The position numbers and the translations under genes were made by a program. This document shows, piece after piece, positions 1 to 9,516 of a stretch of 36,123 nucleotides of DNA. Every line of letters begins with the position of its first letter. Within the stretch, counting starts at the first letter, position 1. The stretch is taken from assembly GCA_021800105.1 (NCBI GenBank), contig JAJYZI010000006.1, positions 1-36,123 on the forward strand, given 5' to 3'. The notes beneath the pieces were generated by a model that saw only the letters and a list, made by a program, of their open reading frames with translations, was not told the origin of the DNA and did not search any database. This stretch comes from Thermoplasmata archaeon (GTDB lineage Archaea; Thermoplasmatota; Thermoplasmata; Thermoplasmatales; Thermoplasmataceae).

Positions 1-338
1 ATTACTGAATATCCATCTTGAATCCTGGAATCAACTTCGACTCCGCCGTATACTGATTCCAATCCAGAAAATATGTCATTCTCTGTAAGTCCTTCACCTG
101 CCATACTCACCTTGCATATCTTCAGCGATACGCCTTCATTCCTGAGCATATTTATCTGATCCAGAAACTGTGGAGAACTTTTCTGATTTTTATTTGCGGA
201 TTGGACTCCTCTACCAAGAAAAAGAAATTCGACATTGGCCTTTGCATTCTTCACCGCATTGAATGCAAAACTGAATGCCACCATCTCAGTGTTTATGTTA
301 TCTTTTCCTGTAATCAGCATAACGAGTATTTTTGACAT
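1..338 (-). CDS. DsrE-family-like protein, partial (C-terminus beyond the window edge)
   Basis: Not in the ORF track because it runs off the edge. Minus-strand ATG at 338-336; reads MSKILVMLITGKDNINTEMVAFSFAFNAVKNAKANVEFLFLGRGVQSANKNQKSSPQFLDQINMLRNEGVSLKICKVSMAGEGLTENDIFSGLESVYGGVEVDSRIQDGYSV. DsrE-like pattern with a Cys in the ICKVSM segment. Confidence 0.75.
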   Translation of the reverse strand, partial: MSKILVMLITGKDNINTEMVAFSFAFNAVKNAKANVEFLFLGRGVQSANKNQKSSPQFLDQINMLRNEGVSLKICKVSMAGEGLTENDIFSGLESVYGGVEVDSRIQDGYSV

Positions 339-414
339 TTCTTTTCACCGTTCTCTATTACTCCACGATAAATAGTATTTTTCTTATCCCTGTTAACTTT
401 CATTTGGTGTATCC

Positions 415-567
415 TTACGAATTAAGCTTCTGGTGCATGAAATATCTCAACATTACCCAAGGTCCAAGTAGAACGAATATCATGAATACGAAACTCGATA
501 CTGCCATCTGAATATCTCCACTAAGGATGTGACCTGAGGCACATCCATTGGCCTTTCTAGCTCCAAA
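415..567 (-). pseudogene. C-terminal remnant of a YeeE/YedE-type sulfur transport membrane protein
   Basis: Minus frame reads [54 protein letters not shown]...NGC.SGH..SG resembles the YeeE/YedE signature. An in-frame stop (568-570) lies immediately upstream and there is no N-terminal part. Confidence 0.6.
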
Positions 568-931
568 CTAAACCATGAGATTTTGTGGGGTAGCTGTACG
601 CATAAGATAGCGCAACATTCATTTCATCTTGGTATAACATCTCCGTTAACTGCCCTATTATTGGCATTCGATTGCGGTGGACCTTCTGTAAGGCAAGATG
701 AATCTTTCCATAATTTGGGGCAGACATTATGCACACCAGAGGGATGCCTTTACGGTGACTCCAAAATAATTTTTTTGAGCCTTGGAGTGAGTACCTTGCC
801 AACAATACATTCCTTTTCCATTTCCTTTTCTTACCCTCTAAAATATGACTCCTATGAGGAATGATATAGGCAAGATTTCATTGCAAATTCGACCTTTATT
901 CAATGTATGTGGCATCGGACAGTAGAAAGAG

Positions 932-1004
932 AGCCACTGGAGGGTTTCGATCCCCCGACCTGCTGATTACAAATCAGCTGCTCTACCAGCTGAGCTACAG
1001 TGGC
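932..1004 (-). tRNA. tRNA-Thr (anticodon TGT)
   Basis: Reverse complement GCCACTGTAGCTCAGCTGGTAGAGCAGCTGATTTGTAATCAGCAGGTCGGGGGATCGAAACCCTCCAGTGGCT. 7-bp acceptor GCCACTG/CAGTGGC, anticodon stem GCTGA/TCAGC, loop TTTGTAA. Confidence 0.95.
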
Positions 1005-1098
1005 AAGTCAAAATTATGCCTAAAGCGAATCAGTAATAGTATGGTAAGTTTAATCTTTCCCTAATCCCAGCTTATATCTTAAAATCACATTCTCTATA

Positions 1099-1644
1099 AT
1101 GGCAGATTTATCGGAAACATCCCGCAAGACGAGGACAGAAAAATATGTGAAAAATACGCTCATACCTTCTATTCTACTTGGCATTACCATTTCCACTTTA
1201 TCCGCTCTTCTCTATCTGCTCAGGAATGAACTAATCATGATAAGTGACAGCAAGTTCCTGATATTTGCATCATTCGGATCAACTGCTTTCATAATGTACC
1301 TTATGCCCTCAACCCCATCAGCTAGAATTGATAAATTTGTTAAAAGTTACATAATTGCGGCCATCATAGGGCTGCTAGGTTTTTATTTGTATCCTGTATT
1401 GGGAATCCTCTTCGATCTTGCAATGGTAGAAACATTGATTGCTCTGGTCCTGGTGTCAGCCAAGGCTATGCACCCTCCAGCCGCTGCAATTGGCATAGTC
1501 TTTGCTGTAGATAGAATTGGCATCTATGGCATCGTGATTATAGTCCTTGGGATCCTGACTATAATTGCACTCAAAATTATACTGGATAAAATTGTTCTAG
1601 TAACAGAGGAGGAAATCGAAAGGAAGCATAAAATAGATGCTTGA
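1099..1644 (+). CDS. HPP-family integral membrane protein
   Basis: 181 aa, multiple TM segments, conserved AKAMHPPAAA motif. Confidence 0.8.
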   Translation: MADLSETSRKTRTEKYVKNTLIPSILLGITISTLSALLYLLRNELIMISDSKFLIFASFGSTAFIMYLMPSTPSARIDKFVKSYIIAAIIGLLGFYLYPVLGILFDLAMVETLIALVLVSAKAMHPPAAAIGIVFAVDRIGIYGIVIIVLGILTIIALKIILDKIVLVTEEEIERKHKIDA

Positions 1645-1711
1645 GGCGAATCCACGATTATAGCTTCTAATAAGCGAAATTCGGATCAAATCATCATTCA
1701 GGCACTACTAA

Positions 1712-3664
1712 CTAAAGCAAATCCTTATTCTGCTTCCTGAACAAGTCCATAGCTTCCTTAACCTCCTCTACGGTTGCACCGCTCTCGAGTGTGCTGATAT
1801 CTCCCGGAACCTGGTTCAGGTAGATTGCTTTGAGAACACGCCTCATTATCTTGCCACTTCTCGTCTTCGGCAGGTTATTAACCACATGAATCTCATCTGG
1901 CACAGTTATGGGACCGAGTGACTCCCTTATGATCTTCTTTGTCTGTGTTACGAAATCCGGGGTCCTGTGATGACCCTCCCTCAAGACAACGAAAGCGACT
2001 ATGGCATCCCCCTTGACAGCATCGGGCTTTCCAAAAACAGCCGCTTCAGCTATTCCATCAACTGAAACAAGTGCATCCTCTATCTCAATTGTACCAAGCC
2101 TGTGACCTGAGACCTTGAGAACCTCATCCGCCCTGCCCAGCAGCCAGAAATAACCCTCCTCATCCTGTATTGCGTAGTCTCCCGAATAGTAATATCCAGG
2201 AAACTTTGAAAAATAAACATCCTTGTATCTGGAAGGATCGTTGTTTATTGTCAGCATCATGCCAGGCCAGGTCCCTTTGACACACAGAAAACCTTTCTCC
2301 CCGTTTCTGGTATGCGTTCCCTCCTCACTTAGAACATAGGGTTCCACTGATGGCATCGGAAACGTTGCTGAACCCGGCTTAAGATTGGGTAGACCCAGGT
2401 TAACGCTGGGAGAGATGATAAAACCTCCAGTTTCGGTCTGCCAATAGGTATCTATCACGGGGCATCTTCCCTTTCCTATCACTTTATAGAACCACTCCCA
2501 GGCGGCAGGGTTAATAGGTTCCCCCACTGTACCAAGCACTTTGAGTGAGGAAAGGTTACATGCCTCCGGATAGTGGTTACCATGCCTCATAAGGGATCGT
2601 ATGGCAGTTGGTGAAGTGTAAAGCTGATTTACTCCATATCGTTCCACAATCTGCCACATTCTTGAAGGATCTGGGTAGAGTATGGATCCTTCATAAAGGA
2701 TCGAGGTCAGCCCAAGCAGCAGTGGCGCGAAAACAATGTAACTATGTCCGGTGACCCAGCCAATATCAGCAGCACACCACCACCTGTCATCCTCACCAGG
2801 GTCAAAAGCCCATTTGAGGGTATTTGCGACCCAGACAGAATATCCGCCGCTTCCATGAACGATCCCTTTCGGTTTCCCGGTTGTTCCTGATGTATAAAGT
2901 ATGTAAAGTGGATCGGAAGAGTCCATGACTTCAGGGGGTACCTGAACAAAATCATCCTTGACGATCTTATCCCACCAGAAATCCCTCCCTTCCTTCATGT
3001 CTATCTCATGCCCGGTTCGTCTGTATACAATCACAGTTTCAATATCTGGGACCTTGTCTAGAGCTTCATCTGCAATCCTCTTAAGATCAACAACCTTTCC
3101 GTTCCTGAATCCTCCGTCTGCGGTTATGAGGAGCTTCGAGTTTGAGTCCTTTATCCTTTCCGCAAGGGCATCGGATCCGAAGCCGGAAAAGACAAGAGTA
3201 AAAACTACGCCGATGCGAGCGGCAGCCAGCATAGCCACAACAGTCTCGATAATCATTGGCATGTAAATCGTTATGCAATCGCCCTTACCCAAGCCGGAAT
3301 CAAGCAGTGTTCTGGCAAACGCATTTACCCTCCTGTAAAGACCCTGATAAGTTACTATCTTCTCCTCGCCGTTTTCTCCAATCCAAATGAATGCTGCCTT
3401 GTTTCTCCTGTTATTCTTTAGGTGCCTGTCAACACAATTGTAAGACACGTTCAACTTGCCGTCCTTAAACCAGCTGTAGAAAGGTTTCTTGCTGTCATCA
3501 AGAACCTTCGTCCACGTGGAATACCAGTCAATAATTCTAGCGTGTTCTGACCAGAAGGCATCACGGTTCTGCAATGAGTTCTCCTGCACTGAAAAATACT
3601 TTCCGACGTTATGGTTAAAAACGCCTGATGATATTATCAAATTTCCATTACCGGACTGATCCAT
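1712..3664 (-). CDS. acs: Acetyl-CoA synthetase (AMP-forming)
   Basis: 650 aa; YTSGTTGKPKG, DTYWQTETGG, YYSGDYA, KTRSGKIMRR motifs; full-length. Confidence 0.96.
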   Translation of the reverse strand: MDQSGNGNLIISSGVFNHNVGKYFSVQENSLQNRDAFWSEHARIIDWYSTWTKVLDDSKKPFYSWFKDGKLNVSYNCVDRHLKNNRRNKAAFIWIGENGEEKIVTYQGLYRRVNAFARTLLDSGLGKGDCITIYMPMIIETVVAMLAAARIGVVFTLVFSGFGSDALAERIKDSNSKLLITADGGFRNGKVVDLKRIADEALDKVPDIETVIVYRRTGHEIDMKEGRDFWWDKIVKDDFVQVPPEVMDSSDPLYILYTSGTTGKPKGIVHGSGGYSVWVANTLKWAFDPGEDDRWWCAADIGWVTGHSYIVFAPLLLGLTSILYEGSILYPDPSRMWQIVERYGVNQLYTSPTAIRSLMRHGNHYPEACNLSSLKVLGTVGEPINPAAWEWFYKVIGKGRCPVIDTYWQTETGGFIISPSVNLGLPNLKPGSATFPMPSVEPYVLSEEGTHTRNGEKGFLCVKGTWPGMMLTINNDPSRYKDVYFSKFPGYYYSGDYAIQDEEGYFWLLGRADEVLKVSGHRLGTIEIEDALVSVDGIAEAAVFGKPDAVKGDAIVAFVVLREGHHRTPDFVTQTKKIIRESLGPITVPDEIHVVNNLPKTRSGKIMRRVLKAIYLNQVPGDISTLESGATVEEVKEAMDLFRKQNKDLL

Positions 3665-3698
3665 TCTTCAGGATTGGATGATACGTATATTAATGTCA

Positions 3699-4601
3699 CT
3701 ACAGTAGAAAGCCAAGAAACATGCCAATGAGCGGAGATACTATCCAAGTTATTACAACAACAAGGTAGGGCCTTACGAAGAGAGCCTTGTATCTGTAGGA
3801 TAAGCCTGCGCCAAACACGCCTGAAGTAAGAGTCTGTGTATTAGACAGAGGGAAAGAGAACAGGGTGGCTCCCTCAACCATGAAGGATGAAACAATCAAT
3901 GAGATAAGTGCATTGAAATATCTCATTGAATACATCTCCTCTCCGACCCTCTTTAGAACGCCTGCGCTGAGAAAAGTGGAACCAACCACAATGCCAGCAA
4001 GAACAGATAATATTGACGCCAAAGAGAAGCCGGCGAACCCACCAAGCAACCCGATTGTGTTGGCTCCAAGTGTGTATGCAGTAAATGCCGAAGTCAGAAG
4101 GAGAAGAACCTTCAGAGCACTAGCCATGTTCCATGTCTTGTTCAGCTGAAACCTCCCGAAATACAGGTTTCCCAAGTACGAAAGGACTATCGCGACTACC
4201 GGGGAGATGATCCATATTCCAAGAAGAAGTTCCAGGTATCCAGTGTTTATGCTGCTCCCCACTCTAAGCGATATACCAACTGCTGTTCCGACTAGCGCCA
4301 TGGAAAGCGAAAGTGGCGACTTGAGGATCTGCGCAACTACAAATATGACTATAACTATTGAGAAGAGTATAGTTATTAGATAAGTCGAGTGCGGAAGCAG
4401 AGTCAGGGCAACAGAATTCATGTATCTCCCCTCCAGCAGGAACCCCGAGGAAAACCCTGCCGCACCAATCAGAATGCCACCAGCTCTGCTTATGATCTTT
4501 GATCCAACAAGAGTACCAACGGCTGCTGAAAGATTGTTGCCGGAAACAAACATTGCAAGCAGGAACTCGAGTCCTATAGAAAGGTAAAAGTAAAGATCCA
4601 T
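3699..4601 (-). CDS. PiT-family inorganic phosphate permease
   Basis: 300 aa polytopic protein; GNNLSAAVGTLVGS and SFPLSNTQTLTSGVFGAGL repeats typical of PiT; adjacent to DUF47 gene. Confidence 0.9.
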   Translation of the reverse strand: MDLYFYLSIGLEFLLAMFVSGNNLSAAVGTLVGSKIISRAGGILIGAAGFSSGFLLEGRYMNSVALTLLPHSTYLITILFSIVIVIFVVAQILKSPLSLSMALVGTAVGISLRVGSSINTGYLELLLGIWIISPVVAIVLSYLGNLYFGRFQLNKTWNMASALKVLLLLTSAFTAYTLGANTIGLLGGFAGFSLASILSVLAGIVVGSTFLSAGVLKRVGEEMYSMRYFNALISLIVSSFMVEGATLFSFPLSNTQTLTSGVFGAGLSYRYKALFVRPYLVVVITWIVSPLIGMFLGFLL

Positions 4602-5285
4602 TCAGCGATTCACTGAGTTAGATATTGTCATAACGAGGTCGGAGGCATCCTCGCAGTCATCCAGCAAGTCATCGATCCTGTGCACTGTGTTCATAATGTG
4701 CGTGAAAACCAGGTAGTGTAGTGTTTTTGCCTCAACGTATACCCGGTCAATAAGATCATCCTTGATATCATCCACAACTTCTTCTAGCGACTCTATGGAT
4801 TTTCTCTCAGATTTGAGTTGCTCAAGGTCGTTGGAGTCAAGCATATTCTGGAGACTTGAAAGCGCTTTTTTATTGTATTCCAGCATCTTTGAGAACCTTG
4901 TGTAGGCCTCATCCTTCACATAACCTGCTAAATCTGGGTTAACATGAAGAAAATGAGACATCCTGAAGATTTCTCTCGAAAGATATAGTGTTTTGTCAAG
5001 AATGTCGTCGCATGTCTCTACTAGGTTAAGCAGGTGTCCCAACAACGTGGAATTTATTGCTCCCTGAGTAATATCTGACTTAAGGGACATCGTCAGCGTG
5101 TCACCCTGTTTCTCGATTGCCCTGATCTTCGAAACGGATCCTTCCTGCTCAGTTGAAGATTGCAGCAACTGGCTGGAGAGTATTGCAGTCGCTTTTTCTC
5201 CCAGTTCAGTATAAACTTTCAGGTCCTGAAGTGCCTGTCTTTCGCCCAATACAAGTAGGCGCCTCAGAAATCCTTTGCTGGGCAT
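4602..5285 (-). CDS. DUF47 / PhoU-like protein, probable Pit accessory
   Basis: 227 aa helical protein; directly abuts the Pit gene; TSNSVNR C-terminus; DILDKTLYLSR and HRIDDLLDDCEDASD motifs. Confidence 0.85.
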   Translation of the reverse strand: MPSKGFLRRLLVLGERQALQDLKVYTELGEKATAILSSQLLQSSTEQEGSVSKIRAIEKQGDTLTMSLKSDITQGAINSTLLGHLLNLVETCDDILDKTLYLSREIFRMSHFLHVNPDLAGYVKDEAYTRFSKMLEYNKKALSSLQNMLDSNDLEQLKSERKSIESLEEVVDDIKDDLIDRVYVEAKTLHYLVFTHIMNTVHRIDDLLDDCEDASDLVMTISNSVNR

Positions 5286-5423
5286 GCCGCAGGATTGTAA
5301 CTCCCTATTTATCGTTTATTGCATCCCCTAAAAGAGCAATATATAGAAGATACAGATCTCATGGCTTCCATCGGTGAAGGTCGATCTAAAAACTAGATAT
5401 CACTCCGATAACTTACGATAAAC

Positions 5424-6242
5424 ATGAAGGTTCTGATTTCGGTTGATGCCGAAGGGTTGCAGGGGATAACATTCGGCACGCAGGTGCTGCCTGGACTTGG
5501 ACTGTACCAGGAGGGAAGGGATGCAATGACAGATTCTATCAATGCTGTCGCAGAGGGTGCCTTTAAAGGAGGGGCAACATCGGTAACTGTGGTGGATTCC
5601 CATGACGGCAATCGAAACATACCCGCTTCCAGGATCACACGGGAAGCAAGGCTTATCTCAGGATGGCCAAAGGAACTCAGCATGGTTGAAGGAGCAAGAG
5701 ATGCTGACATCCTTTTCATGGTAGGTTATCACAGTCACGCCGGCACTTTAAATGGTGTCCTTGATCATACTTATTCCACGAACGTGCACAGGTTATGGGT
5801 AAATGGAAAAGAAACAGGAGAAATCGGCTTAAGCGCAGCGGTGGCAGGCAAACTTGGTGTCAGGGTAGGTTTGGTGGCGGGAGATGCGGCTGCCGTGAAC
5901 GAGGCACGCGATATCTTCAAGGATTGCGAATTTGTAGTGCTCAAGAATGGTCTATCAAGATATTCTGCCAATTCATTATCGTCTGAAAAGGCACTGGATC
6001 TGCTTGAGGCTTCTGCGCAAAAAGCAGTAAAGCACCATGGAACCCTGTACAAAGTCAAGGAACCCGTAAAAGTCTCTGTGGAATTCCAGAACTCAGGTAT
6101 GGCTGACAATTGCATGCTTCTCCCTTATGCCGTAAGGAAGGACGCGTACACAGTTGAGATAGAAGGTAACGACATGATCAATGCCTACAAGCTTTTCAGG
6201 GTACTCGTATCACTTTCGGCCTTCTATCACGGAGATTACTGA
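5424..6242 (+). CDS. M55-family D-aminopeptidase (DppA-like)
   Basis: 272 aa; MKVLISVDAEGLQGI, VVDSHDGNRNI, GYHSHAGTLNGVLDHTYS motifs of the DppA family. Confidence 0.9.
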   Translation: MKVLISVDAEGLQGITFGTQVLPGLGLYQEGRDAMTDSINAVAEGAFKGGATSVTVVDSHDGNRNIPASRITREARLISGWPKELSMVEGARDADILFMVGYHSHAGTLNGVLDHTYSTNVHRLWVNGKETGEIGLSAAVAGKLGVRVGLVAGDAAAVNEARDIFKDCEFVVLKNGLSRYSANSLSSEKALDLLEASAQKAVKHHGTLYKVKEPVKVSVEFQNSGMADNCMLLPYAVRKDAYTVEIEGNDMINAYKLFRVLVSLSAFYHGDY

Positions 6243-6399
6243 TTCTATCTCTCCTTTACTATTTTATGTATTTACGACCCAGTTCGAGTGAATATTTTTG
6301 GTTATTTTTTACTTTCAATGCGTGCTTTGAAGGTAATAGAGGACAAGGTCATTTATTCTTCGAAGAAGAAAATGAAATATCCAAGCAATACATGCATCA

Positions 6400-7041
6400 T
6401 TGAAATTGTCCTCATTACTATTTTTCGTTACAGTGTTCGTAGCGGTATTTTCGGTGTTGAACCCGATAGGCGCGATACCTACGCTTATGGCACTTACTGA
6501 AAACTATACACAGACAGAAAGAAAGCGGGTTATAAAACGAAGCATCACTATTGCAGGAGGTGTAGTCATAGCCTTCATGTTTATCGGAATTTACATCTTC
6601 AGCGTGCTTGGAATAAACCTTTCCGATTTTGAGGTCGCAGGCGGTATTCTTCTATTCAAAGTAGCATTCGATATGCTTCAGGGGAAGACTTCGAACACGA
6701 AAATGACTTCTGCGGAGGAGCAAGATACTATTTCAAGGGAAGCTGTCGGGGTTGTTCCGCTTGGAATGCCGCTACTAGCAGGACCTGGCACAATAACAAC
6801 GACAATGATCTACTTTAACCTCACATCAAACAGCTTTGGCGATAAGATGTTTGTTCTTCTTGCCGTTATACTGACTTTAATTGCCGCATTTGTTATACTC
6901 AGGTTCTCCACAATTCTCTTCAAGAGACTTGGAAAAACTGGATCTCTGGTTATTTCCAGAATAATGGGTCTTCTTCTTGCTGCGATTGGGATAGGTTTCA
7001 TAAGTCATGGAATATTTGGAATTTACCAGCAGCTAATATAA
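6400..7041 (+). CDS. MarC/UPF0056-family membrane protein
   Basis: 213 aa; NPIGAIPTLMALT and GMPLLAGPGTI motifs; TTG start. Confidence 0.9.
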   Translation: MKLSSLLFFVTVFVAVFSVLNPIGAIPTLMALTENYTQTERKRVIKRSITIAGGVVIAFMFIGIYIFSVLGINLSDFEVAGGILLFKVAFDMLQGKTSNTKMTSAEEQDTISREAVGVVPLGMPLLAGPGTITTTMIYFNLTSNSFGDKMFVLLAVILTLIAAFVILRFSTILFKRLGKTGSLVISRIMGLLLAAIGIGFISHGIFGIYQQLI

Positions 7042-7710
7042 ACTGAAAATTGACATGTACTGCTTAAAAGTCAGTTGTCCTTCTGCTGTTCTGCCTGACC
7101 CTGGTGCATATACAAAGTCAGAGATAAAATATGCCGCAACTGCGCGCATAAATCCCCCTTTTCCCATAGGCGAAAAGCACAGTGGCCGGTCTATTCCGTC
7201 ATATTCTTTTGCTATCAGAAGCAAATCAGAAAGAAGATCCTGCCTGTTCTCATAAGAAATACCTAGTTTTACTACATCAGGTTTGCCGGATAGAAGTCTT
7301 TTCAGAAGTTGCCGTGACATGGATGCATGATCGCCATGAAATGAAGAGAACCTGCAGCTTTTTCCTGACTTTATTCCCGGAAGACGAACGTCAACATCAA
7401 TAGCGGGCGCGTTGTTGTCTGTAGCGATTCCATAATACCTCACGGCTTCTTCGGCGTCTTGTGTCCTGTAGGTGAAAATATAAGTAAGCTTCATTGAATC
7501 CAGGGCTGAAAGCAGGTTTTCAAGACCCTTCTCGGACCTTGCAGGAATCAGGTCATAACGGATCTCAACCAGATCCGCTTCTCTAGTCTTTTTCTGGAGT
7601 GACTTCAACAATGATTCTGACGTTCTGGCCTTATAAGATACTATTATTGCCGGTCTCCCGCATAACACCGGTATTTTCCCTATCCTTATGGACGACCAGT
7701 TCTTATTCAT
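7033..7710 (-). CDS. aroD: 3-dehydroquinate dehydratase, type I
   Basis: 225 aa; EIRYDLIP, FTYRTQDAEE, FHGDH, VKLGISY, CFSPMGKGGFMRA motifs; 9-nt convergent overlap with MarC. Confidence 0.9.
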   Translation of the reverse strand: MNKNWSSIRIGKIPVLCGRPAIIVSYKARTSESLLKSLQKKTREADLVEIRYDLIPARSEKGLENLLSALDSMKLTYIFTYRTQDAEEAVRYYGIATDNNAPAIDVDVRLPGIKSGKSCRFSSFHGDHASMSRQLLKRLLSGKPDVVKLGISYENRQDLLSDLLLIAKEYDGIDRPLCFSPMGKGGFMRAVAAYFISDFVYAPGSGRTAEGQLTFKQYMSIFSLY

Positions 7711-7767
7711 GCAAGATTATGCCTGAACTGGATAATAATTTATATTCACTTCACCCCTTACGATTTA

Positions 7768-8208
7768 GTGACAATGTTCAAAATGACAATGGTTTCAGCT
7801 CCGTCGAGAGTCCTTGATGCTGATCTGGACAGGACCATCGCGTATTTTCTATCGGATATTGGATATATCCCCCGCCTAAAACCTGATACGGATTATAGCC
7901 AGATCTCTCAGTCAACGTATTTCAAGCTTTTCAAGGAATGCTTCCTTATGAATTCCAACAGGTTCTGGACTGGAGATGAGCTTATGTCTTATCTCAAGAC
8001 TAGCAGGACCACTCTTTACCGGCATCTTAACAAGCTAAAAGCGATGGATCTTCTGGAAGAGACACAAGATGGTAAGACGAAGAGATACCGGCTTAGATCA
8101 GGCGATCTGCTCAGGGCATGGAGCTGGGTGGAAGTCAATATGAAGATGGCCATGGATAATTACAGGAAGACAGTTGAGCACATTTCCAGATTGATCCAGA
8201 AAAGCTGA
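7768..8208 (+). CDS. Winged-helix DNA-binding transcriptional regulator
   Basis: 146 aa; wHTH-like segment FWTGDELMSYLKTSRTTLYRHLNKLKAMDLLEETQDGKTKRYRL. Confidence 0.7.
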   Translation: MTMFKMTMVSAPSRVLDADLDRTIAYFLSDIGYIPRLKPDTDYSQISQSTYFKLFKECFLMNSNRFWTGDELMSYLKTSRTTLYRHLNKLKAMDLLEETQDGKTKRYRLRSGDLLRAWSWVEVNMKMAMDNYRKTVEHISRLIQKS

Positions 8209-8284
8209 TTCCTTTTTTCTGAAACCTATCAGAGGAATATTGCAAAAAATTTATAGTTAGTAGAGCATCATTTGCCGTTCCAGT

Positions 8285-8596
8285 TTGAGTGAAATTTCAA
8301 AGCTTCTGAGAGGGTTGGGAATACGAATGGACATGATTGAGATCAAGAAAGGTGGAAAATACAGGGTGCTATCGGCCAGTGGAGATGACAATCCAATCAT
8401 AACCGAAGGAGAGTTTGTTGGATATACAGTTCTTGGTGAAGAAGGAGCAATAGTCTTCAGGGTAAAGGGCAAAGAGAAAACCTTCCTGCGCATGATTCCT
8501 GTCGGTGGCGTTTTTTCAATAGAATTCGACAACGAGGATCTCCTTAAAGTCAAGGAAAAGCCTGACGAACACGATAAAACCAACTACATCAACTAG
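8285..8596 (+). CDS. Hypothetical protein
   Basis: 103 aa, beta-rich appearance; TTG start at 8285 (or ATG at 8327); AAAAATTTATAG promoter-like element upstream at about 8245-8256. Confidence 0.6.
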   Translation: MSEISKLLRGLGIRMDMIEIKKGGKYRVLSASGDDNPIITEGEFVGYTVLGEEGAIVFRVKGKEKTFLRMIPVGGVFSIEFDNEDLLKVKEKPDEHDKTNYIN

Positions 8597-8597
8597 G

Positions 8598-9101
8598 TCA
8601 GCAGATCTTTTCGTGTACCGGGCCATGTTGCGTCAGGGTGCTTCTGTACAGTGCTGGTCTTTCGATCAGGATCATTCCTCCAAGATCACCTACTGAATTC
8701 AGCCATCTTTCGATATTCACGGGCTCCCTAGCCCGTGCAAGTGTTATGTGGGGAATGAACTTCCTATCCTCATGGAAATGCATGGATTTGCAAATCCTGT
8801 CATGATATTCTGTAAGGTACTGATTATCGGTGACGAGCGCAACTACTCTTGCATTCTTGTTGGATGGCAGGCCGATAATCTTCGCCGGCTTCACGGCAAG
8901 ATCATTGAACCCGCTCTTTTCCAATATTTCGCAGATCTGGTGAGCACGCTGTCCCTCTATGTCTCCAAGAAATACCAGGGTAAGATGGGTGTTCTCAGTG
9001 CCTGGGAATCGAAATTTTCCAGGATCCAGTCCTTCCTGCATCATAGCTATCCGATCTGTCTCAGCCATGTGCATTCCAATGAAGCACCTCATCTCATGCA
9101 T
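8598..9101 (-). CDS. thpR: RNA 2',3'-cyclic phosphodiesterase (2H family)
   Basis: 167 aa; two HxT motifs HLTLVFLGD and HITLARAR; MRCFIG N-terminus. Confidence 0.9.
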   Translation of the reverse strand: MHEMRCFIGMHMAETDRIAMMQEGLDPGKFRFPGTENTHLTLVFLGDIEGQRAHQICEILEKSGFNDLAVKPAKIIGLPSNKNARVVALVTDNQYLTEYHDRICKSMHFHEDRKFIPHITLARAREPVNIERWLNSVGDLGGMILIERPALYRSTLTQHGPVHEKIC

Positions 9102-9141
9102 GATATATTCAATTTATATAACCTGAACCGATTTCAGTATA

Positions 9142-9516
9142 ATGTCTAACGTTCCTGAAAACCTGAAATATACAAAGACACATGAATGGGTATCTATAAA
9201 TGGAAACGTTGCCACAATAGGTATCACGGACTATGCGCAACACCAGTTAACCGACATAGTGTTTGTGGACTTCCCAAAGATCGGAGAAACCAAGAAAAAA
9301 GGGGCAGTGCTTCTCACAGTTGAGTCGGTAAAGTCAGCCGAGGACGTATTTTCGCCGATCGACGGAGAGGTTTCCGAGACGAACAAGATTCTTGTAGACT
9401 CACCCGAACTGCTGAACAAGGATTCATACAAAAACTGGATGGTAAGGATGAAGGTCTCTTCACCGCCAACTGACCTTCTTAGTGCTGCAGATTACAGGAA
9501 ACATATTGGGGAGTAG
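9142..9516 (+). CDS. gcvH: Glycine cleavage system H protein
   Basis: 124 aa; KYTKTHEWV, GITDYAQHQLTDIVFVDFP, lipoyl-lysine motif LLTVESVKSAEDVFSPIDGEV. Confidence 0.95.
   Translation: MSNVPENLKYTKTHEWVSINGNVATIGITDYAQHQLTDIVFVDFPKIGETKKKGAVLLTVESVKSAEDVFSPIDGEVSETNKILVDSPELLNKDSYKNWMVRMKVSSPPTDLLSAADYRKHIGE

Noticed and set aside
2958-3266. ORF on + strand (102 aa) and 3087-3278/2707-2955 on - strand
   Set aside because: Lie inside acs in other frames or antisense; acs is full-length with all motifs.
5393-6115. ORFs 5393-5719, 5400-5603, 5771-6115 (-) and 5795-5986 (+)
   Set aside because: Shadow ORFs of the dppA-like gene; low-complexity Ser/Pro-rich translations.
8748-9149. 133-aa + strand ORF
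   Set aside because: Antisense to thpR, which has both HxT motifs.
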